A stretch of DNA of 64,000 bases from Turicibacter bilis (GTDB lineage Bacteria > Bacillota_I > Bacilli_A > MOL361 > Turicibacteraceae). Position 1 is the first letter of the stretch. Every line of letters starts with the position of its first letter. Below, piece by piece: positions 1 to 7,796 of this stretch. Under the pieces are notes generated by a model. It saw only the letters and a list, made by a program, of their open reading frames with translations, had not been told where the DNA came from and did no database searches. Position numbers and translations under genes: made by a program. The DNA lies in NCBI RefSeq assembly GCF_024499055.1, contig NZ_CP071249.1, positions 2,473,001 through 2,537,000 of the forward strand. Reading direction: 5' to 3'.

Positions 1-786
<786 letters not shown>

Positions 787-790
787 AAAA

Positions 791-823
791 GCTCGTAAGG
801 AATATTCCTTACGAGCTTTTTTT
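791..823 (+). terminator. Intrinsic terminator after GH1 gene
   Basis: A perfect 13-bp inverted repeat (GCTCGTAAGGAAT/ATTCCTTACGAGC) is followed by a T-run. It starts five bases after the GH1 stop codon and lies just outside the left end of the IS30 element. Confidence 0.9.
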
Positions 824-829
824 ATAAAT

Positions 830-1888
830 GACGAATTGTCAATACAAATGCGACACTTGCTCATGAAATAGATCAAATGAAGTTTTCCAACCTAAACATT
901 TTCGTGGTCGATGGTTAATGAGGCAGAGTGCCTCATTAACCTCTTTTTCAGTTACTCGTGCCAAGTCGGTCTTTTTCGGGAAGAATTCTCGAAGTAATCC
1001 ATTGGCATTTTCATTACTTCCTCTTTGCCAAGAGGAATAAGCATCTGCGAAGTAAACAGGGACCTTTAAATCAGCCTCTACTTTGGAATAACAGGCAAAC
1101 TCTTTTCCTCGATCAACGGTATAGGTTTTGAACGTGTCTTTAGGGAAGTGTTTATATAACTCCTGAATCGCTCGATACATCTCTGAAGCCGAGCGATTTT
1201 CTATTTTCACGGCCATATAAAAGCGTGTTTGACGTTCAACAAAGGTCGCTAAACAACCCTTACTTTTTCCACGACTTGAAACCACTGTATCTAATTCCCA
1301 GTGTCCGAATGTTTGGCGCTTTTTAACCTCTTTGGGGCGTTGATGAATCGAGGTTCCAATGTTAAATCGCCCACGTGTTTCTCGTGGTTTTCGACGCTTT
1401 CCTTTTTGTCTTAAACAGCTTAAATCTCCTGATAAAATCGTACCATCATAAATCCAACGATAAATGGTTTTAAATGAAATCACACCCTTTAAAACCGTAT
1501 GAGAAATTTGTTCAGGCGACCAGGTTAACTTCAAATAGTGTTGAATGGTTTGAATGAGTTCTTCAGACTTTACTTCTTTACGGTGACAAGCTAAACGACG
1601 TTTTCCGACTAATTTCTCTGCTAGCTCAGCCTGATAAGTTTTCTGAGTATTTCGTTTCAATTCACGAGCAATGGTCGAGTGATGTCGATTCAATTGAGCT
1701 GCAATCTGTCTCGTCGAATAGCCCATTTTCGAAAGAACTTCTATACGTGTACGTTCAAATGTGGTAAGATGTTTATAACTCATAAATAGCTCTCCTTGTT
1801 AAGAATTTGGTGTGGTAACTTCATTCTATAACAAAGATCCTATTTATGAGCTTTTTTTTATGTGTCGCACTTAATATTACAATCTGTC
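830..1888 (-). mobile_element. IS30-family insertion sequence, complete
   Basis: Imperfect 27-bp terminal inverted repeats lie at 830-856 and 1862-1888 (19 of 27 positions match, including the shared inner block TGCGACAC). They enclose a single full-length transposase gene. The tetranucleotide AAAT occurs on both flanks (826-829 and 1889-1892) and is a candidate target duplication. The length of 1059 bp is normal for the family. The element sits between the GH1 terminator and the end of the next gene and interrupts no visible gene. The ends are inferred from the repeats. Confidence 0.85.
839..1783 (-). CDS. IS30-family transposase
   Basis: This 314-residue protein has the IS30 layout. An N-terminal helix-turn-helix (about residues 5-45, containing YSTRQIAAQLNRHHSTIARE) recognises the element ends. 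A DDE integrase core follows, with the first Asp in HWELDTVV, the second in TVDRGKEF, and the Glu in SNENANGLLREF. All three acidic residues are present and the frame is uninterrupted, so the enzyme is probably functional. It would catalyse cut-and-paste or circle-mediated transposition of its own element. The ribosome binding site AAGGAGAG lies just before the ATG. Confidence 0.95.
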   Translation of the reverse strand: MSYKHLTTFERTRIEVLSKMGYSTRQIAAQLNRHHSTIARELKRNTQKTYQAELAEKLVGKRRLACHRKEVKSEELIQTIQHYLKLTWSPEQISHTVLKGVISFKTIYRWIYDGTILSGDLSCLRQKGKRRKPRETRGRFNIGTSIHQRPKEVKKRQTFGHWELDTVVSSRGKSKGCLATFVERQTRFYMAVKIENRSASEMYRAIQELYKHFPKDTFKTYTVDRGKEFACYSKVEADLKVPVYFADAYSSWQRGSNENANGLLREFFPKKTDLARVTEKEVNEALCLINHRPRKCLGWKTSFDLFHEQVSHLY

Positions 1889-1896
1889 AAATAGAG

Positions 1897-2343
1897 TTAC
1901 TTAGAAAGTTTGTTTAATGCTTTTGAAGTTGTTTCATAGTCATTTAAGATTTCAGTTAATCGATCAATAATGAATGGATCTGCTTTTAAGTCTTTACATG
2001 TTTGTAAAACTTTTGTTCCTTGATCTTTTCCCATATTAACGGCCTTAATAGCACGTTCTAATACTTCTTGATCAGTATCAACAAAGATATCTTTTATTTT
2101 TTCAAACATACTAGCAAGTTCTCCTGTGATTCCGATTGAATCATCAGCTTCTCCTCCTAGTTTTTTAATAGCTGCAGCTGTTTTTTCTTCGTGTGCTTTA
2201 AAAATAGATATAATTTTATTTAACTCTTGTTTAAGTTCAGGTGTTTGTGCTTTTTCTTCATATTGTTTAAACGTATCTACACCCATTTTAGTCCCCTTTA
2301 AGAATTTATTTAATTCTTTGATAATTTCTTGATTATTTTCCAT
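1897..2343 (-). CDS. DUF2383/PA2169-type four-helix (ferritin-like) protein
   Basis: This is a soluble, strongly helical, charged protein of about 148 residues. The helix pattern and the segment AHEEKTAAAIKKLGGEADDS resemble DUF2383/PA2169-type proteins, which have a ferritin-like four-helix bundle and no established function. The start at 2343 was chosen because AGGTGG lies 5 bases upstream; an in-frame ATG at 2388 would add 15 residues and lacks such a site. A truncated copy of the 5' part of this gene lies immediately upstream, so the locus has undergone tandem duplication. The family assignment is moderately sure; a biochemical role cannot be given. Confidence 0.6.
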   Translation of the reverse strand: MENNQEIIKELNKFLKGTKMGVDTFKQYEEKAQTPELKQELNKIISIFKAHEEKTAAAIKKLGGEADDSIGITGELASMFEKIKDIFVDTDQEVLERAIKAVNMGKDQGTKVLQTCKDLKADPFIIDRLTEILNDYETTSKALNKLSK

Positions 2344-2368
2344 ATGAACCACCTTTTTAATTAAGATA

Positions 2369-2521
2369 TCATCTATAGTATTCGTCAAATAAGAAGATTA
2401 ATTCTTTATTTAACCCTTGTTTAAATTCAGATGCCTGTGTTTTTTGTTCGTATGGTTTAAATGTATCTAAGATTCGTTTAGTTTGTTTTAATTCTTTAAT
2501 CGTTTTTTGATCATTTTTCAT
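2369..2521 (-). pseudogene. Truncated tandem duplicate of the DUF2383-type gene
   Basis: The predicted peptide (MKNDQKTIKELKQTKRILDT, then FKPYEQKTQASEFKQGLNKE) matches the first third of the neighbouring protein with a four-residue internal deletion. After that the frame runs into the neighbour's upstream region and stops. The bases before both starts are also alike (AGGTGG or GGTGGTCC-type binding site, TATAGTATTCGTCAAATAA). This marks a direct duplication of about 180 bp followed by loss of the 3' part. It has a ribosome binding site and might still be translated into a roughly 50-residue peptide, but it is best read as a gene fragment. Confidence 0.6.
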
Positions 2522-2566
2522 ATGGACCACCTTTTCATTTAAGAACTTCTGTATAGTATTCGTCAA

Positions 2567-2951
2567 ATAAAAACATTAATGCTGTCATTTGGTGATGAAG
2601 TAGAATCATAAATTTCATGAAAATAGATATAGATTAAGTTTATTGCTAGAAAATGTTACAGCTGGACTAGTAGTATATTCATTTTCGTTGAAAAGGGGAT
2701 CCGATTTTTAGATTTTTTAAAAGAGATTATTTTTATTATATTGTATCAATTTGTATGAAAATGTCTTTTTATAGAGTTAATGATAAGATTTTTTATCAAA
2801 ATTTCATACAAAAATGAAGATGGAAATTTAGGTGGTAAAAGACATTTTATTGATCAAAAGGAAATCGTTCTTTATTTTGCGAAATTAAAAACATTGTTCA
2901 TAGAAATACGTATAAATATAGAGGGGGAATCCAAAGAGAAGAGGTCATAAA
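2567..2951. other. Intergenic, no gene seen
   Basis: AT-rich spacer between the duplicated DUF2383 region and the next membrane-protein gene. No convincing ORF, hairpin terminator or repeat is visible. It must hold the divergent promoters, but none stands out. Confidence 0.4.
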
Positions 2952-3389
2952 ATGGAGTTGATGTTAGAAGTTATTTCACGTGTTATATTAGTCTCATATT
3001 TTTTCATCTTGCTGATGCTAGCAAGTCAACACATAAAGTTTAGATTATTGCCTAATTCAAAATATGTGATTTACTGCAATTATGTTAATGAAAAAAATAG
3101 AAGCCAGGCTGAAAGTCAAATGCAGTACTATGAGTTTATTGTTAAGGGAATGCTAATTCAATTAGCAGGTTTACTATGGGCAAGCTTTATTGTGCATCAG
3201 CTTTGGTTTACAATCATCACTATGATTGCAGCCATTTGCGTCTTAATTGAGTCTTTATCTGTTAACTGGATCTTTCCAACCCGTATGGAACGGAAAGACT
3301 GGATTTTATTATATATGAAACGAATAGTTGGAATAATCGGTGATGCGTATCTTGTGATGACTTTAATCGCACTTTGTTTCATCTATTAA
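2952..3389 (+). CDS. Small integral membrane protein, unknown function
   Basis: This 145-residue protein has about four hydrophobic segments: near residues 7-26, two closely spaced between about 64 and 105, and one near 124-144. A charged hydrophilic stretch (about 45-60) separates the first segment from the rest. I recognise no family motif. A GAGG ribosome binding site precedes the ATG, and a good terminator follows, so it is probably a single-gene transcription unit. No function can be assigned from the sequence. Confidence 0.6.
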   Translation: MELMLEVISRVILVSYFFILLMLASQHIKFRLLPNSKYVIYCNYVNEKNRSQAESQMQYYEFIVKGMLIQLAGLLWASFIVHQLWFTIITMIAAICVLIESLSVNWIFPTRMERKDWILLYMKRIVGIIGDAYLVMTLIALCFIY

Positions 3390-3394
3390 TTAAG

Positions 3395-3428
3395 AAATCG
3401 TAGCTGGATCTTTAGCTACGATTTTTTT
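3395..3428 (+). terminator. Intrinsic terminator
   Basis: The 11-bp stem AAATCGTAGCT/AGCTACGATTT with a 7-base loop is followed by a T-run, 5 bases after the membrane-protein stop codon. Confidence 0.9.
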
Positions 3429-3446
3429 AATTTTAATGATTTACCC

Positions 3447-3765
3447 GTGTATCAGTTTTAAATTAAGTCAGAAAAGATACAAAAAAGAAGAATTATGTCT
3501 TATTTTCTGTATCAGTTCATTCATAACACTAAAAAAGAGTACAAAAGAGGGAGAATCGGGAGTTTTTACATAAGTAACTATAAAAAAAAGCCTGTAAAAA
3601 GGGATTAAACACTAGGAAATGAGCCTGTGGATAGACGTAGTGTACTAAAAAAAGAGGCTTGCGAGAATTGAAAAAAAATGTACCAAAATGATACACTGCT
3701 ATGGAAAAAATGTATCATTTTTTATATAATAGATACATAGAGTTAAAGAGTTTAGTGTATCATTT
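3447..3765 (+). promoter_or_regulatory. Cluster of TGTATCA sites and promoter region of the Panacea gene
   Basis: The heptamer TGTATCA or its complement occurs five times: 3447, 3507, 3689 (inverted), 3711 and 3756. The pair AAATGATACA (3686-3695) and TGTATCATTT (3711-3720) forms a perfect 10-bp inverted repeat. It brackets the -35 region of a candidate promoter whose -10 is TATAAT at 3725-3730. A third TGTATCATTT lies downstream at 3756-3765. Such spaced copies look like operators. The gene that follows encodes a zinc-finger/helix-turn-helix-like N-terminus, so autoregulation is the simplest guess. The rest of 3429-3948 shows no gene. Confidence 0.5.
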
Positions 3766-3948
3766 AGGTGTCATGATTCACCAGAATAAGAGATACCTTT
3801 TTATAGATAGATTTTTAAGCTATAAAAGATCAATTAAATAAGATTCTTCATAAAAAAAAGCCCGTTAAGGCTACATGGGTTATCATTCAAGATTTTAATA
3901 AAACTAAAGTTGATGACTAGAGGTTGAGTTGGCTAAAGGAGATTAAAC

Positions 3949-5061
3949 GTGCGAGAGTTTTGTGTCAAATGTCAAAAAGAAGTGGAATATAAAGTTTTAA
4001 AAAACTGGCGTCAAAAAATAGTCAAAGGATTTGAGGTTGAGTTTGAAAAGCAAGAAGCTATTTGTAATGAATGCCAACATTTAATATTTGTTGATACTAT
4101 TCATGAACAAAACAGTGAAAATGCTAAAAAAGCTTATCAGAAAAAAGTTTCTCATGAAACGATCACGATTATTGAATCGATTATGTCTAAGTATAATATT
4201 GGAAAAAGACCTTTATCTTTGTTACTAGATTGGGGAGAATTAACCATTACTAGATACTTAAAAGGGATGCCGCCTAAAAAAGAATACTTAGATGTTTTGA
4301 AGAAAGTTAATGACGATCCTAAGTTATTTGATGACATCTTACAAAAAAATCACCAGAAGCTAACGAAGATTGCTTATGAAAAATGTATGAACCAGCTCAA
4401 ACAGTTAGGGTTAAGCGATCAATATGAAGATGAAATCATTCAATCACCTGTCATAACTGATGAGGAAACGTTTGATGTTAATTTAGAAGATCATCATGAT
4501 TTTACTTTCGATGTAGCCTCTACTGATGAGCAGGAGAATCATTTAGAGTACAATGACTTAAATCAAAAAGATAAGATTTTTGATGTCGTGAATTATATTC
4601 TATCTTTAAGTGATGATCTAACACCGTTAGCACTGCAAAAAATTCTTTATTATGCGCAAGCCTTTTTTAAAGTGTTTTATGGTTATCATTTATTTGAAAA
4701 TCATTGTGAAGCTTGGGATCACGGCCCTGTTTATCCAGAAATCTATCATAAATTTCAAAGTTATGATGATATGAATCCAAAAAGTGGACATTGTTCATTA
4801 ACCGAAGAAGAGCAATTTTTTATTGAACTAATCATGAGATATTTCGGATGCTATAGTGGAAAATCTTTAGAACGTATGACACACTGTGAAAAACCGTGGC
4901 GAGAAACGAGAAAAAGTCTCGCTTCATCTCAAACAAGTAGAAAAATCATGGATCAAGATTTAATTGAAAGTTATTTTAACGAAGTATCTAAAAAATACAA
5001 CATGCTAAGTATCACAGATATTGTTGATTATTCAACCGCCTTGTTTACTCGAGTGTTATAG
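3949..5061 (+). CDS. Orphan Panacea (DUF4065/SocA-like) protein with N-terminal zinc finger and HTH-like region
   Basis: The 370-residue protein has two parts. Residues 1-55 carry a CxxC...CxxC zinc-ribbon pattern (FCVKCQ and CNECQH), followed by a helical region (about 70-125, containing GKRPLSLLLDWGELTITRYL) like the MqsA/XRE-type domain found in antitoxin-like regulators. Residues about 205-340 form a Panacea domain (VVNYILSLSDDLTPLALQKI, then AWDHGPVYPEIY), known from SocA and from hyperpromiscuous PanAT antitoxins. In PanAT loci such a protein neutralises an adjacent toxin; no partner toxin gene is visible on either side. The start codon is GTG at 3949, with AAAGGAG upstream. The C-terminal domain is confident; the antitoxin role is inference. 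The operator-like sites upstream suggest self-repression. Confidence 0.8.
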   Translation: MREFCVKCQKEVEYKVLKNWRQKIVKGFEVEFEKQEAICNECQHLIFVDTIHEQNSENAKKAYQKKVSHETITIIESIMSKYNIGKRPLSLLLDWGELTITRYLKGMPPKKEYLDVLKKVNDDPKLFDDILQKNHQKLTKIAYEKCMNQLKQLGLSDQYEDEIIQSPVITDEETFDVNLEDHHDFTFDVASTDEQENHLEYNDLNQKDKIFDVVNYILSLSDDLTPLALQKILYYAQAFFKVFYGYHLFENHCEAWDHGPVYPEIYHKFQSYDDMNPKSGHCSLTEEEQFFIELIMRYFGCYSGKSLERMTHCEKPWRETRKSLASSQTSRKIMDQDLIESYFNEVSKKYNMLSITDIVDYSTALFTRVL

Positions 5062-5112
5062 ATGAAAAGAGAGGAAGAATTGATATAGTAACTCTATAGT
5101 AGAAAAAAATAA

Positions 5113-5340
5113 AAGCGAAAATATCTTCTATGGTACAATCACCTGAATGTCAGTCAATTAAAATTTATTGAATTATTAGTTGATTATATTGTAGCGAATG
5201 GATTTATTGAAAATAATCAGGTTCTAACAGAAGATCCATTTAGAAGTGTGGGAAGTATCATCGATATATTTGATACTCAACAGGTTCATCAACTAGTAGG
5301 ACGAATAAATGAAATTAAAGCGAAAATCGAAATAGCTTAA
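5113..5340 (+). pseudogene. Remnant of type I restriction subunit HsdR, C-terminal end
   Basis: A frame without a start codon, open from a stop at 5110, reads through SQLKFIELLVDYIVANGFIE and ends VGRINEIKAKIEIA. The order of hydrophobic block, DY..ANG, a DPF motif (position of the usual ESPF), then IFD...V..L...I matches the extreme C-terminus of HsdR/EcoEI-type proteins. Only about 60 such residues remain and nothing of the helicase or nuclease part is present. This is a decayed remnant of a restriction system lost from this site. The resemblance is from memory and needs a profile search. Confidence 0.5.
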
Positions 5341-5471
5341 CATTTATTATTTTCATTGTAATTTCTAAACAATAGGTATCTCGATACACACAACTGAAGT
5401 AAAAGTGATATATATTAATAGGGGATGATGAATTTATTCTTATTTCTAACTTCCGATCGGTTTTAATATTG

Positions 5472-5519
5472 TAAAAACGTTTATTGGAACAATAAGGTAT
5501 CAGAATCCTAACGTTTTTA
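5472..5519 (+). terminator. Candidate hairpin terminator after HsdR remnant
   Basis: A perfect 10-bp inverted repeat, TAAAAACGTT (5472-5481) and AACGTTTTTA (5510-5519), encloses a 28-base loop and ends in a short T-run. The loop is long for a terminator, so it could instead be an operator pair. The rest of 5341-5590 shows no gene. Confidence 0.35.
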
Positions 5520-5589
5520 GTAACTAGGCCAAAGTATGAGAGTGTGAACGATATTTCACTTTCTACATGATTCGTTAATTATTATTACT

Positions 5590-5743
5590 TAACTTAGACT
5601 AGATTGTTGGTGGACAACAGAAAAATCCAAATTAAGTGCTAGACATAAGGGCTAGACAGTTGGCGGACAACAGAAAAATCCGAATTTAATGCTAGAGAGT
5701 TAAGTATATCTTTAAGGAGGCTTTAATGACGAAGCCTCTTTTC
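5590..5743 (+). ncRNA. Orphan pseudoknot-repeat array (antitoxin-RNA-like), array 1
   Basis: Two units spaced exactly 53 bp apart carry GTTG-G-NGGA-CAAC hairpins (5606-5618 and 5659-5671). In each unit the last four loop bases are complementary to a tetramer beginning 20 bases after the unit start. Unit 1 has TGGA with TCCA (5626-5629); unit 2 has CGGA with TCCG (5679-5682). An A-rich linker separates the parts. The array ends in an intrinsic terminator (GAGGCTT/AAGCCTC, 5717-5743, then TTTTC). No toxin gene follows; instead a new promoter and a second array begin. I found no clear promoter for array 1. It is best explained as a duplicated antitoxin-RNA locus that lost its toxin, or as a second antitoxin. 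Confidence 0.6.
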
Positions 5744-5764
5744 TTCTTAAAGCGATAATTTTAA

Positions 5765-5793
5765 TTGACATAGTTTCATAGGTTTTGTATTAT
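5765..5793 (+). promoter_or_regulatory. Sigma-A promoter of the pseudoknot RNA and toxin-like gene
   Basis: TTGACA (5765-5770), a 17-bp spacer and TATTAT (5788-5793) give a near-consensus promoter, one of the best in the window. Transcription would start near 5800 and run into repeat array 2. Confidence 0.85.
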
Positions 5794-5799
5794 ACTATT

Positions 5800-5987
5800 A
5801 GTAGATAATAATGCTATTATCGGGTGAGCTAACACCTTAAAAATCCGAAATTATTGCTAGACGTAAGGGCTAGACAGTTGGCGAGCAACAGAAAAACTCG
5901 AAATTATTGCTAGACGTAAGGGCTAGACAGTTGGCGGACAACAGAAAAATTAGCAGTAAGTACCTGATATTCTTCAGGTACTTTTTT
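5800..5987 (+). ncRNA. Tandem-repeat RNA with covarying H-type pseudoknots, candidate type III antitoxin
   Basis: Units with a 53-bp period start at 5824 (degenerate), 5877 and 5930. Each true unit holds stem GTTG/CAAC around a five-base loop, then an A-rich linker (AGAAAAA), then a tetramer complementary to the loop. In unit 5877 the loop CGAG (5882-5885) pairs with CTCG (5897-5900). Array 1 units pair CGGA with TCCG and TGGA with TCCA, so the pairing is kept while bases change. The last unit has the loop CGGA but no partner, and the array opens with an unpaired TCCG half (5844-5847), so both ends are partial. A terminator closes the array just before the nuclease-like gene. Promoter, repeats, terminator and gene in this order is the type III toxin-antitoxin layout. 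Confidence 0.75.
5958..5987 (+). terminator. Intrinsic terminator between repeat RNA and toxin-like gene
   Basis: The 10-bp stem AAGTACCTGA/TCAGGTACTT with a 6-base loop and T-run lies 26 bases before the start codon. In type III systems a leaky terminator here sets the ratio of antitoxin RNA to toxin mRNA. Confidence 0.9.
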
Positions 5988-6013
5988 ATTACATGTAAGT
6001 CAAGGAGATAAAG

Positions 6014-6622
6014 ATGGCATTACCTAAACATAAAATGATAAAAATTGTAGTTGATGCTGCTAAAAAGTATGAAGAAATTTTAAATAACAAAGTATTTTTA
6101 ATTGTATATAAAGTAGAAAATACATTAGAATTTCGTGAGTTAAAATTCGATCAAAAGAATTTTAAACATCTAACAGGGATAGAATCTACTTTAGCACCGA
6201 AACAATTTTATCAAGCTGCTTTAAAAGGTAGATTGGGATTAAATGATATTAGGGAAAAATCTGATGGAACAACTGCTTTAAAACTACAAGTTTTACCTCA
6301 GTTACATCAACTAGTCTCGATGCCAACTATGATCGGAGAATTTGAGAGTTTACGTATTCATTTGCAAGCTGATAAAGCCCTAGGGACAAGTGTTAAAATT
6401 TCATTAGCCCTAGGTGATCATAAGGGAGTTTCTGTACCTAAATCGCTTTTAAAAGAAGATATACGCCGATTAACACGTCAGCCTTATCCTGTTGTGAGAG
6501 TATATTGTAAAAAAAATAAAGATGAAAAATACTCAACGATAACTTATCATAATAATAAATTAAATTTATCAATTCCAAAAGAAATTGAGGATTTATTAAG
6601 CGATGAATTGATGAATGAGTAA
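6014..6622 (+). CDS. PBECR4-like putative nuclease, candidate toxin of a type III-like system
   Basis: This 202-residue soluble protein contains a block from about residue 15 to 150 with the conserved pieces NNKVFLIVYKVEN, NFKHLTGIE, FYQAALKGRLGLNDI and SDGTTALKLQVLPQLHQL. These resemble the PBECR4 group (phage Barnase-EndoU-ColicinE5/D-RelE-like nucleases) seen in Firmicutes mobile elements; that assignment is from memory. His in FKHLTG, Tyr in FYQ and several Lys are candidate active-site residues. It lacks the N-terminal pattern I know from ToxN, CptN or TenpN. AAGGAG lies just upstream of the ATG. The gene follows a repeat RNA and a terminator, so it is probably read by leakage from the promoter at 5765. 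An RNase toxin held by the repeat RNA is the inferred role. Confidence 0.65.
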   Translation: MALPKHKMIKIVVDAAKKYEEILNNKVFLIVYKVENTLEFRELKFDQKNFKHLTGIESTLAPKQFYQAALKGRLGLNDIREKSDGTTALKLQVLPQLHQLVSMPTMIGEFESLRIHLQADKALGTSVKISLALGDHKGVSVPKSLLKEDIRRLTRQPYPVVRVYCKKNKDEKYSTITYHNNKLNLSIPKEIEDLLSDELMNE

Positions 6623-6635
6623 AAGATTATTTTGT

Positions 6636-6657
6636 AAGAGGAGAAATCCTCTTTTTT
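6636..6657 (+). terminator. Intrinsic terminator after the toxin-like gene
   Basis: Stem AAGAGGA/TCCTCTT with a GAAA loop and T-run, 13 bases after the stop codon. Confidence 0.85.
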
Positions 6658-6705
6658 ATTTATTACTTGATCGCTATAATAGCTGTGGATAAAGGAGGGA
6701 TTATC

Positions 6706-7044
6706 ATGATTGAAGAGTATTTATGGATAGAAGCGATTCAGGAAGAATTGAAGGATATATCAAAAATTAAATTATCGGAGTGTAGTTTATTGTTACAGGA
6801 GTTTGTCACATGTTGTTTACAAAATGAGAGTGGCATGTATTTTTTTGAAGTCGATGATTTTTATGATCAAGTAAAAAGTAAGAGATTGACGCGTGAGATG
6901 TGGTCTGATTTTGAGTGCGATCTAAATAAGTATGAATCATTGATTTTTGGAGCTATTGACATTCATGCTGACTTTGATGAAGTCGATCCTTCAATGGATT
7001 GTGTGGTCACTTGTTATCAATCTTTACCGTATTATTTTGAATAG
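6706..7044 (+). CDS. Small acidic protein, unknown function
   Basis: The product is 112 residues if translation starts at the ATG at 6706, which has AAAGGAGGG 6 bases upstream; an earlier in-frame ATG at 6667 has no such site. The protein is acidic and soluble, with several Cys (CSLLLQEF, CCLQNE, CVVTCYQ) and no signal peptide. I recognise no family. It lies between the toxin-like gene and a pRiA4b ORF-3-type gene; no terminator separates it from the latter, so the two may be cotranscribed. Confidence 0.6.
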   Translation: MIEEYLWIEAIQEELKDISKIKLSECSLLLQEFVTCCLQNESGMYFFEVDDFYDQVKSKRLTREMWSDFECDLNKYESLIFGAIDIHADFDEVDPSMDCVVTCYQSLPYYFE

Positions 7045-7106
7045 AAATTTGTATAATCATGATGTTTTTTGCTACAATAAAGCTACTTATATTTAGAGGT
7101 GATGTT

Positions 7107-7718
7107 GTGAAGGCTTATCAAATAAAAATTCAGTTAGAAGGTTTGGATGTTTGGCGTCGTGTTGTGATGCCAGCGGAGGTATCATTTAATGCGTTGCATC
7201 GTGTGATTCAATATAGTATGGGGTGGTATAATTGTCATTTGTATCAGTTTGAGTTAGCGGAAGAGTTGGTATTGGTTGAAACAAGCGAAGAGGTGGAAGA
7301 GTATTCATGGATGAATAAGATGCCAACCTTTGATGGGAAGCCTCGCATCCCAAAAACGTACCGTTTAAGTAAAAATGCGAAGGTAGATAAGTATATTGAA
7401 GTAGGCCAATCGATTCCTTATGTATACGATATGGGAGATTATTGGGAGCATATCGTCACGTTTGAAAAAGAATTTGAAGATTATCCGAATGTTTATCCAA
7501 TTTGCTTAGAAGGTGAAGGGGCTTGTCCGCCAGAGGATTGTGGTGGTGTTTGCGGTTATTTAGAATTGTTAGAGATCGTTAAAGATTCAAGTCATCCTGA
7601 ATACGAGAGTGTAATGGAATGGTTAGGAGTCGATGAGTTTAATTCAACCTTTGATCTAGAGGATACAAATTTTTGGATGAAAGAAGATTTAAAGTTGAAA
7701 CGTCCTAAGAAAGTCTAA
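7107..7718 (+). CDS. Plasmid pRiA4b ORF-3 family protein
   Basis: The 203-residue product begins YQIKIQLEGLDVWRRVVMPA and continues LHRVIQYSMGWYNCHLYQFE, YVYDMGDYWEHIVTFEK and GACPPEDCGGVCGY. These are the signature blocks of the pRiA4b ORF-3/IS1096 TnpR-like family, common in bacteria and often near mobile elements, with no proven activity. The conserved D..G.DW.H-type segment and the CPPEDCGG motif are both intact. The GTG start at 7107 is favoured because AGAGGT lies about 5 bases upstream; longer in-frame starts lack a site. The family is confident and the role unknown. Confidence 0.85.
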   Translation: MKAYQIKIQLEGLDVWRRVVMPAEVSFNALHRVIQYSMGWYNCHLYQFELAEELVLVETSEEVEEYSWMNKMPTFDGKPRIPKTYRLSKNAKVDKYIEVGQSIPYVYDMGDYWEHIVTFEKEFEDYPNVYPICLEGEGACPPEDCGGVCGYLELLEIVKDSSHPEYESVMEWLGVDEFNSTFDLEDTNFWMKEDLKLKRPKKV

Positions 7719-7796
7719 GAGTGTGTATGAATAAAGAACGCTAGAGACATACTATTTATAATTCTTTTTTATTAAATTTAATTTAAGGTGAGGGAA

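Noticed and set aside
6014..6622. Assignment of the toxin-like gene as ToxN, CptN or TenpN
   Set aside because: The N-terminal blocks I know from those toxins are absent and the sequence blocks fit PBECR4 better, so only the locus layout, not the protein, is called type III-like.
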